64,000 bases of DNA from Isoperla grammatica. Taxonomy: Eukaryota > Arthropoda > Insecta > Plecoptera > Perlodidae. The DNA lies in contig OX246743.1 of assembly GCA_945910005.1 (NCBI GenBank), positions 6,603,084 to 6,667,083 on the forward strand, in the 5' to 3' direction. The notes beneath the pieces are model-generated. The model was not told the DNA's origin. It was given only the letters and a program-made list of their open reading frames with translations, and made no database searches. Positions 24,390 through 36,069 of the stretch are shown one piece after another. Position numbers and translations under genes: made by a program. The first letter of the stretch is position 1; every line of letters begins with the position of its first letter.

Positions 24390-25715
24390 TGTTTAATAAT
24401 TTAATCATGGTGGATTAATTAATAAGTGAATCTGATCATTGATTCATATATTGTCATTTAGAAAATACGACTGTGTGAAAATTTCAGCTCGATCGGATGT
24501 TGGGAAGTGGGTGAAATATCGATTAATTAATTATGATGGTTTAATTAATTATTTAATAAATATGACAATTGATTCATTTATTGTCATTAGAATACGTCTG
24601 TGTGAAAACTTTGAGCTCATATTGACGTTCGGAAGTAGGTAAAATATCGATTCCCATTTAAAACATCAATTAATTAATTATGATGGCTTCATTGAATATT
24701 TAGTAAATATGACAATTGATTCATGTATTGTCATTAAGAATACGTCTGTGTGAAAACTTTCAACTCGATTCGACGTTGGAAAGTGGGTGAAACATCGATT
24801 CCCATATAAAACATTAATTAATTATGATGAATTAATTGAATATTTAGTAAATGTGACAATTGATTCGTGTATTGTCATTAAAAATACGTCTGTGTGAAAA
24901 CGTTCAGCTCAGTTCAACGTTGGAAAGTGGGTGAAATATCGATTTCCATATAAAACATCAAATAATTAATTAATTATGATGAATTAATTGATTATTTAGT
25001 AAATATGACAATTGATTCGTGTATTGTCATTAAGAAAACGTCTGTGTGAAAACTTTTAACTCGATTTGACGTTGCGAAGTGGGTTAAACTTCAATTCTCA
25101 TATAAAACATCAATTAATTAATTATGATGAATTAATTGACGATTTAGTAAATATGACAATTGATTCGTATGAAGTCATTAAGAATACGTCTGTGTAAAAA
25201 CTTTCAACTCGATTTGACGTTAGGAAGTGGACTGTACATCGATTTTCATATAAAACATTAATTAATTAATTATGATGAATTAATTGACGATTTAGTAAAT
25301 GTGACAATTGATTCGTGTATTATCATTAGGAATACGTCTGTGTGAAATCTTTTAATTCGATTTAACGTTGGAAAGTGGGTTAAACATCGATTTCCATATA
25401 AAACATGAATTAATTAATTATGATAAATTAATTAACAATTTAGTAAATATGACAGTTGATTCATGTATTGTCATTAGAACTACGTCTGTGTACAAAATGT
25501 CAGCTTGATCGGACATTTAAAAGTAGATGAAATATCGATTCAAAGATTCATCGATTTCCATGTAAAACATTAATTAATTAATTATGATGAACTAATTGAC
25601 AATTTAGCAAATATGACAGTTGATTCATGTATTGTCATCAGGAATACGTCTGTGTAAAAAATTTCAGCTTGATCGAACATCTAAAAGTAGGTGGAATATC
25701 GATTCAAAGATTTCG
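24390..25715 (+). repeat. AT-rich satellite, about 145-170 bp, roughly 9 copies
   Basis: Units share GACAATTGATTCGTGTATTG, TACGTCTGTGTGAAAACTTT and a TCGATTTCCATATAAAACAT block, separated by an AATTAATTAATTATGATGAA linker. The TACGTCTGTGT word recurs at 145-170-bp spacing. Copies are clearly diverged, so this array is older than the others. Confidence 0.9.
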
Positions 25716-25843
25716 TCCAGACAAACAAGGCAAGTTAATATAAGCGTTGTAAAATAGAATACTCACAGATGTAGATGGTAATTATTTTGAATGAGATAAC
25801 AGCAATGTGTGTTTACAAATTTTTGTCTAATAACCACGTTATA

Positions 25844-26492
25844 CGAAGGGGTACCCAAAATTAACCGAAATCGTATTGTGGAGTGCGGAGCTTCCGTAGT
25901 TCGTGGTTTTTCCGCTAGGAGTGCGTAAAGCGACTCCTCCCGAGTCAGTCTGCAAAGCGGCGTCGCTTGGGAAGGTTGTGCTTGACCTTTGTGAATTTTT
26001 TGTGAAAGCTGTTTTGCCTGCTCCTCGTTTTATAAGACAAAAATTGCTCAATTGTAAATTAAATTAAATTAAATTATAAATTTGCTTGATTGTGTTTGAA
26101 GATCGACGACGCCATTGAAGAGATCGAGAAGTTGACTGGAGTGACTTCGAGCTCGGTTCGGCAATGTTTATCGGAAGAGCTGAAGATTTGGGGATACATC
26201 AGCTCCTGACTCAGCAAAATGGGGGTCGCTAAAAAGCATGCCGTGCTTTGAAAGAACAGTCCCAAACCAACCCAGACTTGTTTTCCAAGATTGGTTATTT
26301 TTTTTTAAAACGAGGAGCAAGCAAAATAGCTTTCACGAAAAAATTCACAAAGGCCTAACACAACCTTCCCAAGCGACGCCGCTTGGCAGACTGACTCGGT
26401 AGTCGCTTTACGCTCTCCTAGCGGGAGAACCGCGTACTACGGAAGCTTCCCACTCCACAACGCGATTCCGGTTACTTTTGGGTACTTACCAG
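25844..26492 (+). mobile_element. Mariner-derived MITE with about 195-bp inverted repeats
   Basis: Left arm 25844-26040 and right arm 26308-26492 pair closely (GGGTACCCAAAATTAACCG against CGGTTACTTTTGGGTAC; AAGCGGCGTCGCTTGGGAAG). TA dinucleotides flank the element (25842-25843 and 26493-26494), as for Tc1/mariner. The centre reads VTSSSVRQCLSEELKI after an EEIEKLTG stretch (about 26113-26184), which resembles the second helix-turn-helix of a mariner transposase, then stops. It is a non-autonomous derivative that has lost the catalytic region. Confidence 0.75.
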
Positions 26493-26494
26493 TA

Positions 26495-27344
26495 ATGTAT
26501 CGAATAGAAGATTATGTAGTGACGGCAATAGGACGAAATAGTGGTACACTGTATTATTGTATTATTGTATTATTGTTATTGTGGACAAGTGATTCAAGTG
26601 CGATAATAGTAGCAAGGAATTGTTGTGGTTGAGGTGTACTCGTATACATATGACTCAGGCAAACACGCAACATAATGTACATTGCCGGGTATATGTTTAT
26701 GCAGCCAGTTGTCTTCAAGTAGTTCCAAGATGTATTCACAGCGGAGTACGCGTCTATGCTAATATTGTGGCAGGTTCGAGGGTTTAAAGGAGCAGATTTA
26801 CCTTTCAATTTATTCTTATATATTAATTATAATGTTTAATTCTGGTCTGAAGGTCTAAAAAATAGACTCACAGGAGCAACGAGCAGCGCTAAGGACAGTT
26901 AGGACAGTTAGGACAGCGAGACACAAGTTTGATGCGACTAAACAGTAAACACCCACTAAAGCGCTTGAGAGCCGGTCAAGAGTGTAATGCGAGTTAGAGT
27001 TGATGTTAGTAGAGGCGATTCATTCTGTGTCAGTCCGTTAAGTTAATGTCGGTCCATAACTTCTTTATGTCGGCCCAACAAGCGGATTAGTAGGATACAA
27101 ATGTACGTCGTTTTCAAGTACAGTTTAGTGCTGGAATGGTAATTCTGCGACAAACAGTTGACTTTTATCTTACTTGGAAACAGGCGCGAATATACGTTTG
27201 CAATTAGTTTTCATGGGCACATGTTTGCGGAACCTCGGTCCACCGATAGGTTGTATACTAAAGAGGTTTTGACTCAGTTATTCGTCATGTTTTTTGATAT
27301 CAATATTTACATTGTCTTTTGAACAATGGTTAACTTACATATAC
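26495..27344. other. Spacer, nothing firm
   Basis: A short AGGACAGTT repeat (three copies) lies near 26890. No gene or transposon end is recognised. Confidence 0.55.
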
Positions 27345-27957
27345 GGAGTATTCACGTCACGTGACGTCACAACGGGCATTTTGATGACCACCTATAGCAC
27401 TGTTCCAAGTTGCAACATCTTTGGGAATTTGTGTTGGCATTTTATGTGTCGAATATTATGTTTTCGGGGAAACATGAGAGTTTGAACACGTATATCCCCC
27501 GATAAAGTTTACGAAAATGTTTATTATATGCTATTCATAGGTTGCACGTAAGTCACATCTTTGCACGTGGTGGCCACATTTGTGATCAAACTTTGACGTT
27601 GTCATGGAGAAACAATTGAAGGCTGTTGTGGTAGAACACAGAAATGCTTAGTTCTTTAAAATTTAGCCTGTTTTTGAGATAAAATTGGTATGTGTGGTAA
27701 TAGTTTATTTATTTATTACTTATGTTTACTTTTTACATTATAAATTAGGCTTTTTTATTACATTTTAATATAATTTGCCAATGATCTAGGATTGGTCTTC
27801 ACTAATTGTGTCGCAATCATGGCCGCTGTGACGTCACGTGGGAACTATGAATTGTAAACGAAGAGTAATCGAGACAAAGAGTTTAATTATGTTGCTTTTA
27901 AGTAATAAAAGCAAACCAAAGAACAGTTAAATTTGCACCAAACAACAGCTGAAATCC
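27345..27957 (+). mobile_element. Second copy of the 12954-type transposon, interrupted
   Basis: The left end GGAGTATTCACGTCACGTGA, then AACGGGCATTTTG and CACCTATAGCACT, matches one 80-bp terminal unit. The interior block TTTGAACACGTATA, CCCCCGATAAAGTTTACG matches 15465-15505. The match resumes after 27852 (AAAAGCAAACCAAAGAACAG, CAACAGCTGAAA; compare 15575-15630). The right terminus is missing. This copy has one terminal unit rather than 31. Confidence 0.7.
27533..27852 (-). mobile_element. MITE with CACGTGACGTCA terminus, copy 2, nested
   Basis: Inverted copy of 18638-18951, inserted inside the 27345 element. Its ends are ATTCATAGGTTGCACGTAAG and GTCACGTGGGAACTATGAAT. Interior blocks GTGGCCACATTTGTG, CAATTGAAGGCTGTTGTGGT and CCAATGATCTAGGATTGG match the first copy. 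Confidence 0.75.
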
Positions 27958-28069
27958 CTGGACCCCTATTCTGGTGAAATTCGACTTCAGCTCGATCCCA
28001 TTTATTCGAACAACTCTCATCTCATGTCGAAAAAGTGAAACACTAGTTTGCGATTCTGATATACTTCCG

Positions 28070-28330
28070 AGATCAATGACAACCGGAAGTTATTAGGTTT
28101 CGAAAAAAGAAAGTGTTGGCCAATCACAGGACAGGAAACGCGGGAAGGCACGGCTGCTGTGCCGCACTAGCGAAGCCTAGCGGCAATCCAGTAGACCTTG
28201 GATTTGTTATTGTTTTCTAGTTTATAGGTTATGTTCTAAGCCTTAAGTTACAATTCCAAACAAAATGCCTCTAAAAAGGTTTATGGAAAGAAGAAAAGTA
28301 GCATAGTACTTGACAATAACTATTGGGGTG
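28070..28330 (+). promoter_or_regulatory. Promoter-like patch with possible first exon
   Basis: ACCGGAAGT (28083) is an ETS-type site and GGCCAATCA (28117) a CCAAT-box context, followed by GC-rich sequence with CpGs. AAAATGCCTC at 28263 is a fair start context, but the frame stops after 13 codons. GGGGTGAGT at 28324-28332 resembles a donor. It could be a TATA-less promoter with a non-coding first exon, but there is no downstream exon to confirm it. Confidence 0.25.
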
Positions 28331-28823
28331 AGTAAATAAATACATGTCTCTACTAGGCCTACTTAAGTTATTATGATCAAAAGTGGGGTTATGTGTCATC
28401 CTATATTACACTTCACAACCTAAACAGTAACACTATAAATCCACTAGGCCTAGCGTATTTATAATAATGCCATAATGTTATGCAATTGTAAGAAAATATG
28501 TTTAATTCTCCTACAAGTGTTACATAGGTCTAATCCTAGTTACTTTTGGTATTAATCCGTATTACACACCTAGTTCATTCGAAGTTATTCCCTAGCAAAT
28601 ATTATTAGAGGCCTATGCTGCATGTTCAAAAGGATGTGATATAGATTTCACTGACCAATCACGGACATCTCAGAAATTTTTTGGTACATGAGATGATCTC
28701 ACTTTTTTCGAACGAAGTTTCGAGTGCCTCGGCCGATCAGAATCGCATTTTAAAGTTCTCAGTTCGAGTTTTGATAAGATCGCTTCTCGAATATTATCAG
28801 AATCAGGGTCCTTCAACAATCTC
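28331..28823. other. Spacer rich in TAGGCCTA words
   Basis: Several AGGCCTA words occur (28355, 28445, 28610); the same word is frequent at 52.7-53.9 kb. Frames at 28670-28906 on both strands overlap and are not recognised. Confidence 0.45.
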
Positions 28824-29165
28824 ATACGCGCAGCGCTGGCGTAGGTGGCGGTACAAACATTGACAGAAGGCGCGTAGGAATATCGACATTTGATAGGTAA
28901 CAGCATATTTTAAATAATGTCTACCGGTACATCAAAGATGTTAACCAACAAAGGGGTCGTCTCAGTTGAGATATTGGACATATGTAACTTGCATTCGAGC
29001 AGTAATGTCCAACACAGTAATGACAACACGACATAACGCCTGGCCCAACGTAGCCATAACGTAGCTGTCACCTGTCATACTGCAATGTTTGTACCGCCAC
29101 CCGTGCTGCGATCTCTTGAGATACAAACGCAACTAATATTGACGACGTAAATAGGAACAAACAGG
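28824..29165 (+). mobile_element. MITE, GGCGGTACAAACATTG family, copy 1
   Basis: GTGGCGGTACAAACATTG near the left side and CAATGTTTGTACCGCCAC near the right side are inverted. The family is defined by a second copy in opposite orientation at 62852-63180, which shares the outer flanks (CGCAGCGCTGGCG; GTAAATAGGAACAAAC) as well. Confidence 0.7.
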
Positions 29166-29568
29166 AAATATATTGTTGGATCATGGAAAAATTCCCCGAA
29201 CTAGGTTTGCGTCATTACAATTTCTAAAATCGATGCATTTATATTGATGTAGCAATAACATTTTATTAAATGAACGAAGTTTGCACATTTGTGCTTCCAA
29301 TCACGAGTACTGTCAAAATTTATATCGGTTTAACATATTTTGTCTGTCCCTAAGTGTTTTAAACTATATATTCGTTCAGGTTTTGGATCTTTTGTCTACA
29401 GGAGTTTCTAAGTGCTATCCTAACACCTCGAGTACAGAATTAGCTTTTAGACTGAGAACCCCCTTCACTCGTAATTGTCGGTGTTGGGAATCAAATCCAC
29501 TCCTCCATAATCTTGCTTGAGACAAGTGTTTTCATTACCCGTCTGCTTTGTTGCTTCTTCTCGAAGAC
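29166..29568. other. Spacer with a tRNA-like remnant
   Basis: On the minus strand near 29470-29540 a GGATTTGATTCCCAAC word resembles a tRNA B box. A 79-codon + frame ends there and is not recognised. Confidence 0.4.
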
Positions 29569-29724
29569 TAAAGTCGCTCCACAGCAACTGTGAGGCTGGT
29601 GACGTCACAGATGAGTGAGGCTTAGCCAACCAGCTGCGAGTACTGGTGAAAGCTGCCCGCTGATTGGCTCCGACACGCCCATCTGTGACGTCCCAAGCTC
29701 CAACGTTGCAGTGGAGCGACTTTA
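29569..29724. mobile_element. Palindromic MITE
   Basis: Outer arms TAAAGTCGCTCCAC and GTGGAGCGACTTTA are perfect inverted repeats. Inner arms pair through GACGTCACAGATG and CATCTGTGACGTC, and AGCCAACCAG faces GATTGGCTC. Confidence 0.85.
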
Positions 29725-29877
29725 CTCTGAGAGTGATAGTAGAGACAATATCTTAGTGACCGTTATAAATCTAGCAGATAAATTCATTCAGGAATGCTAA
29801 TGGGAAACGAATAACAACATCCACAATGAACGTCTCCGATGATATCATGAAATCTTGAACTCTGTCTGTGACGAAAG

Positions 29878-32012
29878 TCACTCACAAAAGCCACAGGTTA
29901 GCTAGCTTCGTGCAGATAGATCCAGAGTTGAACACCGTTGCTCACAGAATGAAGTAAATGTTACTCACCTAGCTTCGTGCAGATAGATACAGAGTTGAAA
30001 CCGTTGCTCACAGAATGAAGTAAATGTTACTCACAAAAGCCACAGGTTAGCTAGCTTCGTGCAGATAGATACAGAGTTGAAACCGTTGCTCACAGAATGA
30101 AGTAAATATTACTCACAACAGCCACAGGTTAGCTAGCTTCGTGCAGATAGACCCTGAGTTGAACACCGTTGCTCACAGAATGAAGTAAATGTTACTCACA
30201 AAAGCCACAGGTTAGCTAGCTTCGTGCAGATAGATCCCGAGTTGAACACCGTTGGTCACAGAATGAAGTAAATGTTACTCACAACAGCCACAGGTTAGCT
30301 AGCTTCGTGCAGATAGATCCTGAGTTGAACACCGTTGCTCACAGAATGAAGTAAATGTTACTCACAGAAGCCACAGGTTAGCTAGCTTCGTGCAGATAGA
30401 CCCCGAGTTGAACACCGTTGCTCACAGAATGAAGTAAATGTTACTCACAAAAGCCACAGGTTAGCTAGCTTCGTGCAGATAGACCCCGAGTTGAACACCG
30501 TTGCTCACAGAATGAAGTAAATGTTACTCACAGAAGCCACAGGTTAGCCAGCTAGCTTCGTGCAGAAAGACCCTGAGTTGAACACCGTTGCTCACAGAAT
30601 GAAGTAAATGTTACTCACAACAGCCACAGGTTAGCTAGCTTCGTGCAGATAGACCCTGAGTTGAACACCGTTGCTCACAGAATGAAGAAATGTTACTCAC
30701 AAAAGCCACAGGATAGCTAGCTTCGTGCAGATAGATACAGAGTTGAACACCGTTGCTCACAGAATGAAGTAAATGTTACTCACAAAAGCCACAGGATAGC
30801 TAGCTTCGTGCAGATAGATACAGAGTTGAACACCGTTGCTCACATCATGAAGTAAATGTTACTCACAAAAGCCACAGGATAGCTAGCTTCGTGCAGATAG
30901 ACCCCGAGTTGAACACCGTTGCTCACAGAATGAAGTAAATGTTACTCACAAAAGCCACAGGTTAGCCAGCTTCGTGCAGATAGACCCTGAGTTGAACACC
31001 GTTGCTCACAGAATGAAGTAAATGTTACTCACAAAAGTCACAGGTTAGCCAGCTTCGTGCAGATAGACCCCGAGTTGAACACCGTTGCTCACAGAATGAA
31101 GTAAATGTTACTCACAAAAGTCACAGGTTAGCCAGCTTCGTGCAGATAGACCCCGAGTTGAACACCGTTGCTCACAGAATGAAGTAAATGTTACTCACAG
31201 AAGCCACAGGTTAGCCAGCTAGCTTCGTGCAGAAAGACCCTGAGTTGAACACCGTTGCTCACAGAATGAAGTAAATGTTACTCACAACAGCCACAGGTTA
31301 GCTAGCTTCGTGCAGATAGACCCTGAGTTGAACACCGTTGCTCACAGAATGAAGAAATGTTACTCACAAAAGCCACAGGATAGCTAGCTTCGTGCAGATA
31401 GATACAGAGTTGAACACCGTTGCTCACAGAATGAAGTAAATGTTACTCACAAAAGCCACAGGATAGCTAGCTTCGTGCAGATAGATACAGAGTTGAACAC
31501 CGTTGCTCACATCATGAAGTAAATGTTACTCACAAAAGCCACAGGATAGCTAGCTTCGTGCAGATAGACCCCGAGTTGAACACCGTTGCTCACAGAATGA
31601 AGTAAATGTTACTCACAAAAGCCACATGTTAGCCAGCTTCGTGCAGATAGACCCCGAGTTGAACACCGTTGCTCACAGAATGAAGTAAATGTTACTCACA
31701 AAAGCCACAGGCTAGCTAGCTTCGTGCAGATAGACCCTGAGTTGAACACCGTTGCTCACAGAATGAAGTAAATGTTACTCACAAAAGCCACAGGCTAGCT
31801 TCGTGCAGATAGACCCTGAGTTGAACACCGTTGCTCACAGAATGAAGTAAATGTTACTCACAAAAGCCACAGGCTAGCTAGCTTCGTGCAGAGCGACCCT
31901 GAGTTGAACACCGTTGCTCACAGAATGAAGTAAATGTTACTCACAAAAGCCACAGGCTAGCTTCGTGCAGATAGATACAGAGTCGAACACCGTTGCTCAC
32001 AGAATGAAGTAA
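29878..32012 (+). repeat. 82-bp satellite, about 26 copies, with higher-order block
   Basis: The unit contains GCTAGCTTCGTGCAGATAGA, GAGTTGAACACCGTTGCTCA, CAGAATGAAGTAAATGTTAC and AAAAGCCACAGG. Rare variants recur in the same order 667 bp apart: an extra GCCA with AGAAAGACC at 30546 and 31213, GAAGAAATG at about 30684 and 31351, and CACATCATGAAG at 30841 and 31508. This indicates a duplicated block of eight units. Confidence 0.97.
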
Positions 32013-32694
32013 GTGTAAAGTTTCCCCGACGGAAGTATTCTCATGCTTTCGTCATAGCTGAGTTTAATGGTACCAACTTCATTTTCTGCCTGTCTAGTTC
32101 CTATACCATAACATTGAAACATATTGTATATAAGGGATAATTAACGATATTATGTTGGTTACCTGGAACAGTGGGCGTGGGCCGTTGAGTGCAAGACGGG
32201 CACAAAGAGCGGCCCAATAAACCCGCTAACAGTCTCCGTGCAAGAACGACAATATGACGTCACGAGCAGCCGTATTATTCACGCAGTTAAACGACGATGA
32301 GTCTACCCCTCGTTAAACAGCCCATTTCCCGTCACGACGCTGTCGTTGATAACGACGAGGCGGTTCAACGACGCGTGGCGTTGATCTCTATCCGGGACCC
32401 GAGCCCAAATCATTTAAGAGAGCCGTTACTTTTCAAACGCATTGAACAAAAATACAAATTCATGAACACGTTTATCGTTATTGTCTACCCATTCAGTTGA
32501 GTGGGGGCGTTAGATAGTCAGTTTATTATGTACGTCTGCACAGTCATAATGTTTAGTCTAGGACCGATTTATGTCAATTTCGCGAGTTAAACCTCCCCAA
32601 CACGAATCGGGAATCGAACACTGGACTTTCTATACTGGAACTGGGAATACTACACAAACAAAAGTAAATACACTTGTATCGTTTGTCTATCCAT
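32013..32694. other. Spacer with GC-rich segment
   Basis: 32160-32420 is CpG-richer and holds a 67-codon + frame without recognisable domain. A tRNA-like B-box word (GTTCGATTCCCG on the minus strand) is at about 32608. Confidence 0.45.
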
Positions 32695-33628
32695 TCAGAT
32701 GTGTAACCGAGTCGTTGTCGGTGTTATCTCGAGATGTTGTGTCGTGTAACCGAGTGGTTGTCGGTGTTATCCCTAGATGTTGTGTTGTGTACCGAGTCGT
32801 TGTCGGTGTTATCTCGAGATGTTGTGTCGTGTAACCGAGTCGTTGTCGATGTTATCTCGAGATGTTGTGTCGTGTAACCGAGTCGTTGTCGGTGTTATCT
32901 CTAGATGTTGTGTTGTGTGACTGAGTCATTGTCGATGTTATCTCGAGATGTTGTGTCATATGTAACCGACTCGGTGTCGGTGTTATCTCGAGATGTTGTG
33001 TCGTGTATCCGAGTCGTTGTCGATGTTATCTCGAGATGTTGTGTCGTGTAACCGAGTCGTTGTCGGTGTTATCTCTAGATGTTGTGTCGTGTAACCGAGT
33101 CGTTGTCGATGTTATCTCGAGATGTTGTGTCGTGTAACCGAGTCATTGTCGGTGTTATCTCGAGATGTTGTGTCGTGTAACCGAGTCGTTGTCGGTGTCA
33201 TCTCGAGATGTTGTGTCGAGTAACCGAGTCGTTGTCGATTTTATCTCGAGATGTTGTGTCGTGAAACCGAGTCGTTGTCGATGTTATCTCTAGATGTTGT
33301 GTAGTGTAACCGAGTCGTTGTCGGTGTTATCTCGAGATGTTGTGTCGTGTAAGCGAGTCGTTGTCGATGTTATCTCGAGATGTTGTGTCGTGTAACCGAG
33401 TCGTTGTCGGTGTTATCTCTAGATGCTGTGTTGTGTGACCGAGTCGTTGTCGATGTTATCTCGAGATGTTGTGTCGTGTAACCGAGTCGTTGTCGGTGTT
33501 ATCTCGAGATGTTTTGTCGTGTAACCGAGTCGTTGTCGGTGTTATCTCTAGATGTTGTGTTGTGTAACCGACTCGTTGTCGATGTTATCTCGAGATGTTG
33601 TGTCATGTAACCGGATCGTTGTCGGTGG
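32695..33628 (+). repeat. 43-bp satellite, about 21 copies
   Basis: The unit contains GTAACCGAGTCGTTGTCG(G/A)TG, then TTATCTCGAGATGTTGTGTC. ATCTCGAGAT is a palindrome; some units carry TCTAGATG instead. The GGTG/GATG variants partly alternate, suggesting an 86-bp dimer in places. Confidence 0.96.
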
Positions 33629-34917
33629 TTGAGTCGGGTAGCCCAAGTGTGTCTAATTGACATTAAGGTCAGACGCTCTCCTCCACTAATTAGATAAATA
33701 ACCGCACAGAGTTCGCTTCGAGCACAAACTACAGTTGTGGACACGATCTCGGCAACAGTCCGCAGAGTAGTGTTCCCTCTTTGTTGTTGTATATGTTGTG
33801 TGTGTGTTAGTTATTTCAATAGTTTTAAATTAAAAAACAACATGCTGACGATATTTGTAATTAAGAACTCATACTCTGCCAAAGATGAGTGGGTGATATT
33901 TGAAGATAAAGCGAACACCCCTTGAAGCCCACCAAGATACGAACCGGGGACCCAGATGTGACTAAATGAGTCATGTATAGCGTTTTGTGATAAAACAATC
34001 ATAAATATCACTCACGAAGTTATATTCATACAACAGGTACATGAAATAAACATGAACCATTATTACGTTTTAATACTATGTCCTCGCTGTCCTCACTCCA
34101 TGGAAACAACAACAACGCACTAACAAGAGAGCCCTCATAGGATTGTCAGAGCACGGACATTGTTGACGAGTGTACCCGCCACGTGTTCATAAAACACCGA
34201 CTCGACCTCTCTTCAACTTATGATTTCCTGATCGATGACTCTAAATAATTTACGATTTTTTCATTTAAATCGTTAGACACTTAGCGAATATGTCTAATTT
34301 AAGGGTCTAGACATGAAGCGAATGTCTACTTGACGCTTTTCTGTTTGATATCACGTGTTGCACGAGTTATATAAAATTTTGCCTTTCAATATAAAGATGA
34401 ATATTTTATAATTTTCTATTTCAGTGGCTTGGCCTATTTTGTAACAACCAGGCAACCGCGCAACAATCATGCTATAGCACATAGTTGAAGACCTGATTCA
34501 ACTCAGGATCTATGTCTTCAAATTTTGCAATTGATTTTTGACCCACTTCTATTGGACCGATTTTCTTCAAATTTTCCAAATAAGTGTTGAACAAAATTTA
34601 TAATCCCCACCCTTTGACTTATAAATAACGGCCAATATACCTGATATAGTTAAAGGGAAGCGAAACGGAACACAAATGATTGACCCAAGTAGACTTGGGT
34701 GGAAACGAGACGCATTCCGTAGCGGTGACGTCACAATAATCGGAAATCCTCCCCGCGCCATCGTCATCAAACACAAGTTATCATTATTACTACACCGATA
34801 GCCTTAAGGTCATTATCACTGAACTGTCGCACGGAATATTCCTCGCACGTATAGCAGAGAGAGCGTACGGTATTGTCTGTCTGTCATTCATTCATTGGTT
34901 GGCTTCGTTCCACTGCA
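33629..34917. other. Spacer, nothing firm
   Basis: A tRNA-like word (GGTTCGTATC on the minus strand) lies at about 33935-33945. GGTGACGTCACAATAAT is at about 34722. Short frames are unsupported. Confidence 0.5.
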
Positions 34918-35529
34918 CGACTTCAGAACTGGTTTCTGAGTCAGGAACTCAATATTAACTATAGTAAAACTAATTTTATGATTTTTCATAAGGCTAATGA
35001 TAATACTGTGAATAGATTTCCTCAAGTGTTAACTTGTAATAGTAACATTATTTCTAGAGTAATTGAATTTAAGTATCTTGGTGTTTATTTAGACTGAAGT
35101 CTTACTTTTAAAAGGCACTATGAATATGTTTGTAATACGGTGTCTTCAGCAATAGGTATGATTGTAAGAATGAAGAGATTTGTGACTGAGAGAATGCTGA
35201 GATTACTTGTTGATTCGTATGTTCACTCTATAATTGATTATTGTTTAGTTGTGTGGGCTGTTCGACCATCTGCAGATTATGTTGTGCTGCAGAGAAGAAT
35301 AGACCATTTATTTGATGAAGTTCCTTTCCACCATGACTTGCAGGACAATTATTTGACACTTGATGAGCGAATGAAGTTCCATTTGCTGCTAAATACTTTT
35401 AAGATGTTGAAAGGTATGTATTTAGATGTTGTGCCAACAATGCTTAATTTTGTTGAACGTACTCGTGATTCTATATTAACTTTTACTTTACAGACTCATG
35501 CAACATATCAAATAACTTATAAGAAGTGA
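34918..35529 (+). pseudogene. Non-LTR retrotransposon reverse transcriptase, C-terminal part, broken
   Basis: A single + frame reads LNINYSKTNFMIFHK, then EFKYLGVYLD, an in-frame TGA at 35095, then SLTFKRHYEYV, SSAIGMIVRMKRF and YVHSIIDYCLVVWAV. These are the thumb and C-terminal motifs of LINE reverse transcriptases (CR1/Jockey-like: SKT, F.YLGv.lD, iDYc..vWg). The catalytic palm (including the FADD box) is absent upstream, consistent with 5' truncation. The frame stays open to 35527 despite the one stop, so the copy is not very old. Confidence 0.8.
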
Positions 35530-35594
35530 GACTGATTACGCTATTTTTGTCATGGTGATTAGTATAACTACAGGCAGCCCAAGACTACCTTACA

Positions 35595-35713
35595 CATGCT
35601 TTCGTCACAGGCGAGGTATTCGAGGCCAACCAGTGAACTGTCCGAGACCACTCCGCGCAAATACCGATCACTGATTGGCTACGAACCCGTCGTCTGTGAC
35701 AAAAGCATGCGTC
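35595..35713. mobile_element. Palindromic MITE
   Basis: Ends ACATGCTTTCGTCACAG and CTGTGACAAAAGCATGCG pair, with GCCAACCAGTGA facing TCACTGATTGGC inside. Single arms of the same type (ATGCTTTCGTCA) occur at 24297 and 32042. Confidence 0.75.
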
Positions 35714-35723
35714 CTATATAAGG

Positions 35724-35918
35724 GCTGGTCCACACAGATTTTTAAGACATAATGCATAAGGTTTCAACAATGAAAACAACGTCTTAAAACTAAAAACAAC
35801 GTCTTAAAACTAAAACTTTGTGTGAACGCCAGTACGTGTTTCCTATGATCCAACTTTGCGACTACGCGTTAAACCTTAAATCTTATGCTTAAAAAATCTG
35901 TGTGGACCATCCTTAAAG
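35724..35918. mobile_element. MITE with 26-40-bp inverted repeats
   Basis: GGTCCACACAGATTTTTAAG at the left faces TTAAAAAATCTGTGTGGACC at the right; CATAAGGTTT also has a partner. A 17-bp ACAACGTCTTAAAACTA direct repeat lies inside. Confidence 0.8.
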
Positions 35919-36069
35919 AAACGCGCCGTAACCCAAAGATGTTCCATGTTATGAATATGTTTCCATGATGCTGCGCCGTCGCTTTTACACGGAGCTCTTA
36001 TTACTCATGAGCGGAGTTCCTTTTTACCTTTCTTTTTAATCACATAACACAATTTTCTCATTTTCGTTG

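Larger units (their letters stand above)
23029..25787. mobile_element. 2.76-kb composite element bounded by perfect 37-bp inverted repeats
   Basis: Bases 23029-23065 and 25751-25787 are exact inverted repeats (AAATAATTACCATCTACATC... on the left). Between them lie a long hairpin, a TTATA microsatellite and an AT-rich satellite. The word AATATAAGCGTTGT recurs in both hairpin arms and just inside the right terminus, which ties the hairpin to the element. No coding capacity is seen and no target duplication is clear. Confidence 0.7.

Noticed and set aside
29878..33628. CRISPR-like regular spacing in the 82- and 43-bp arrays
   Set aside because: Whole units repeat with no unique spacers and the context is eukaryotic; these are satellites.
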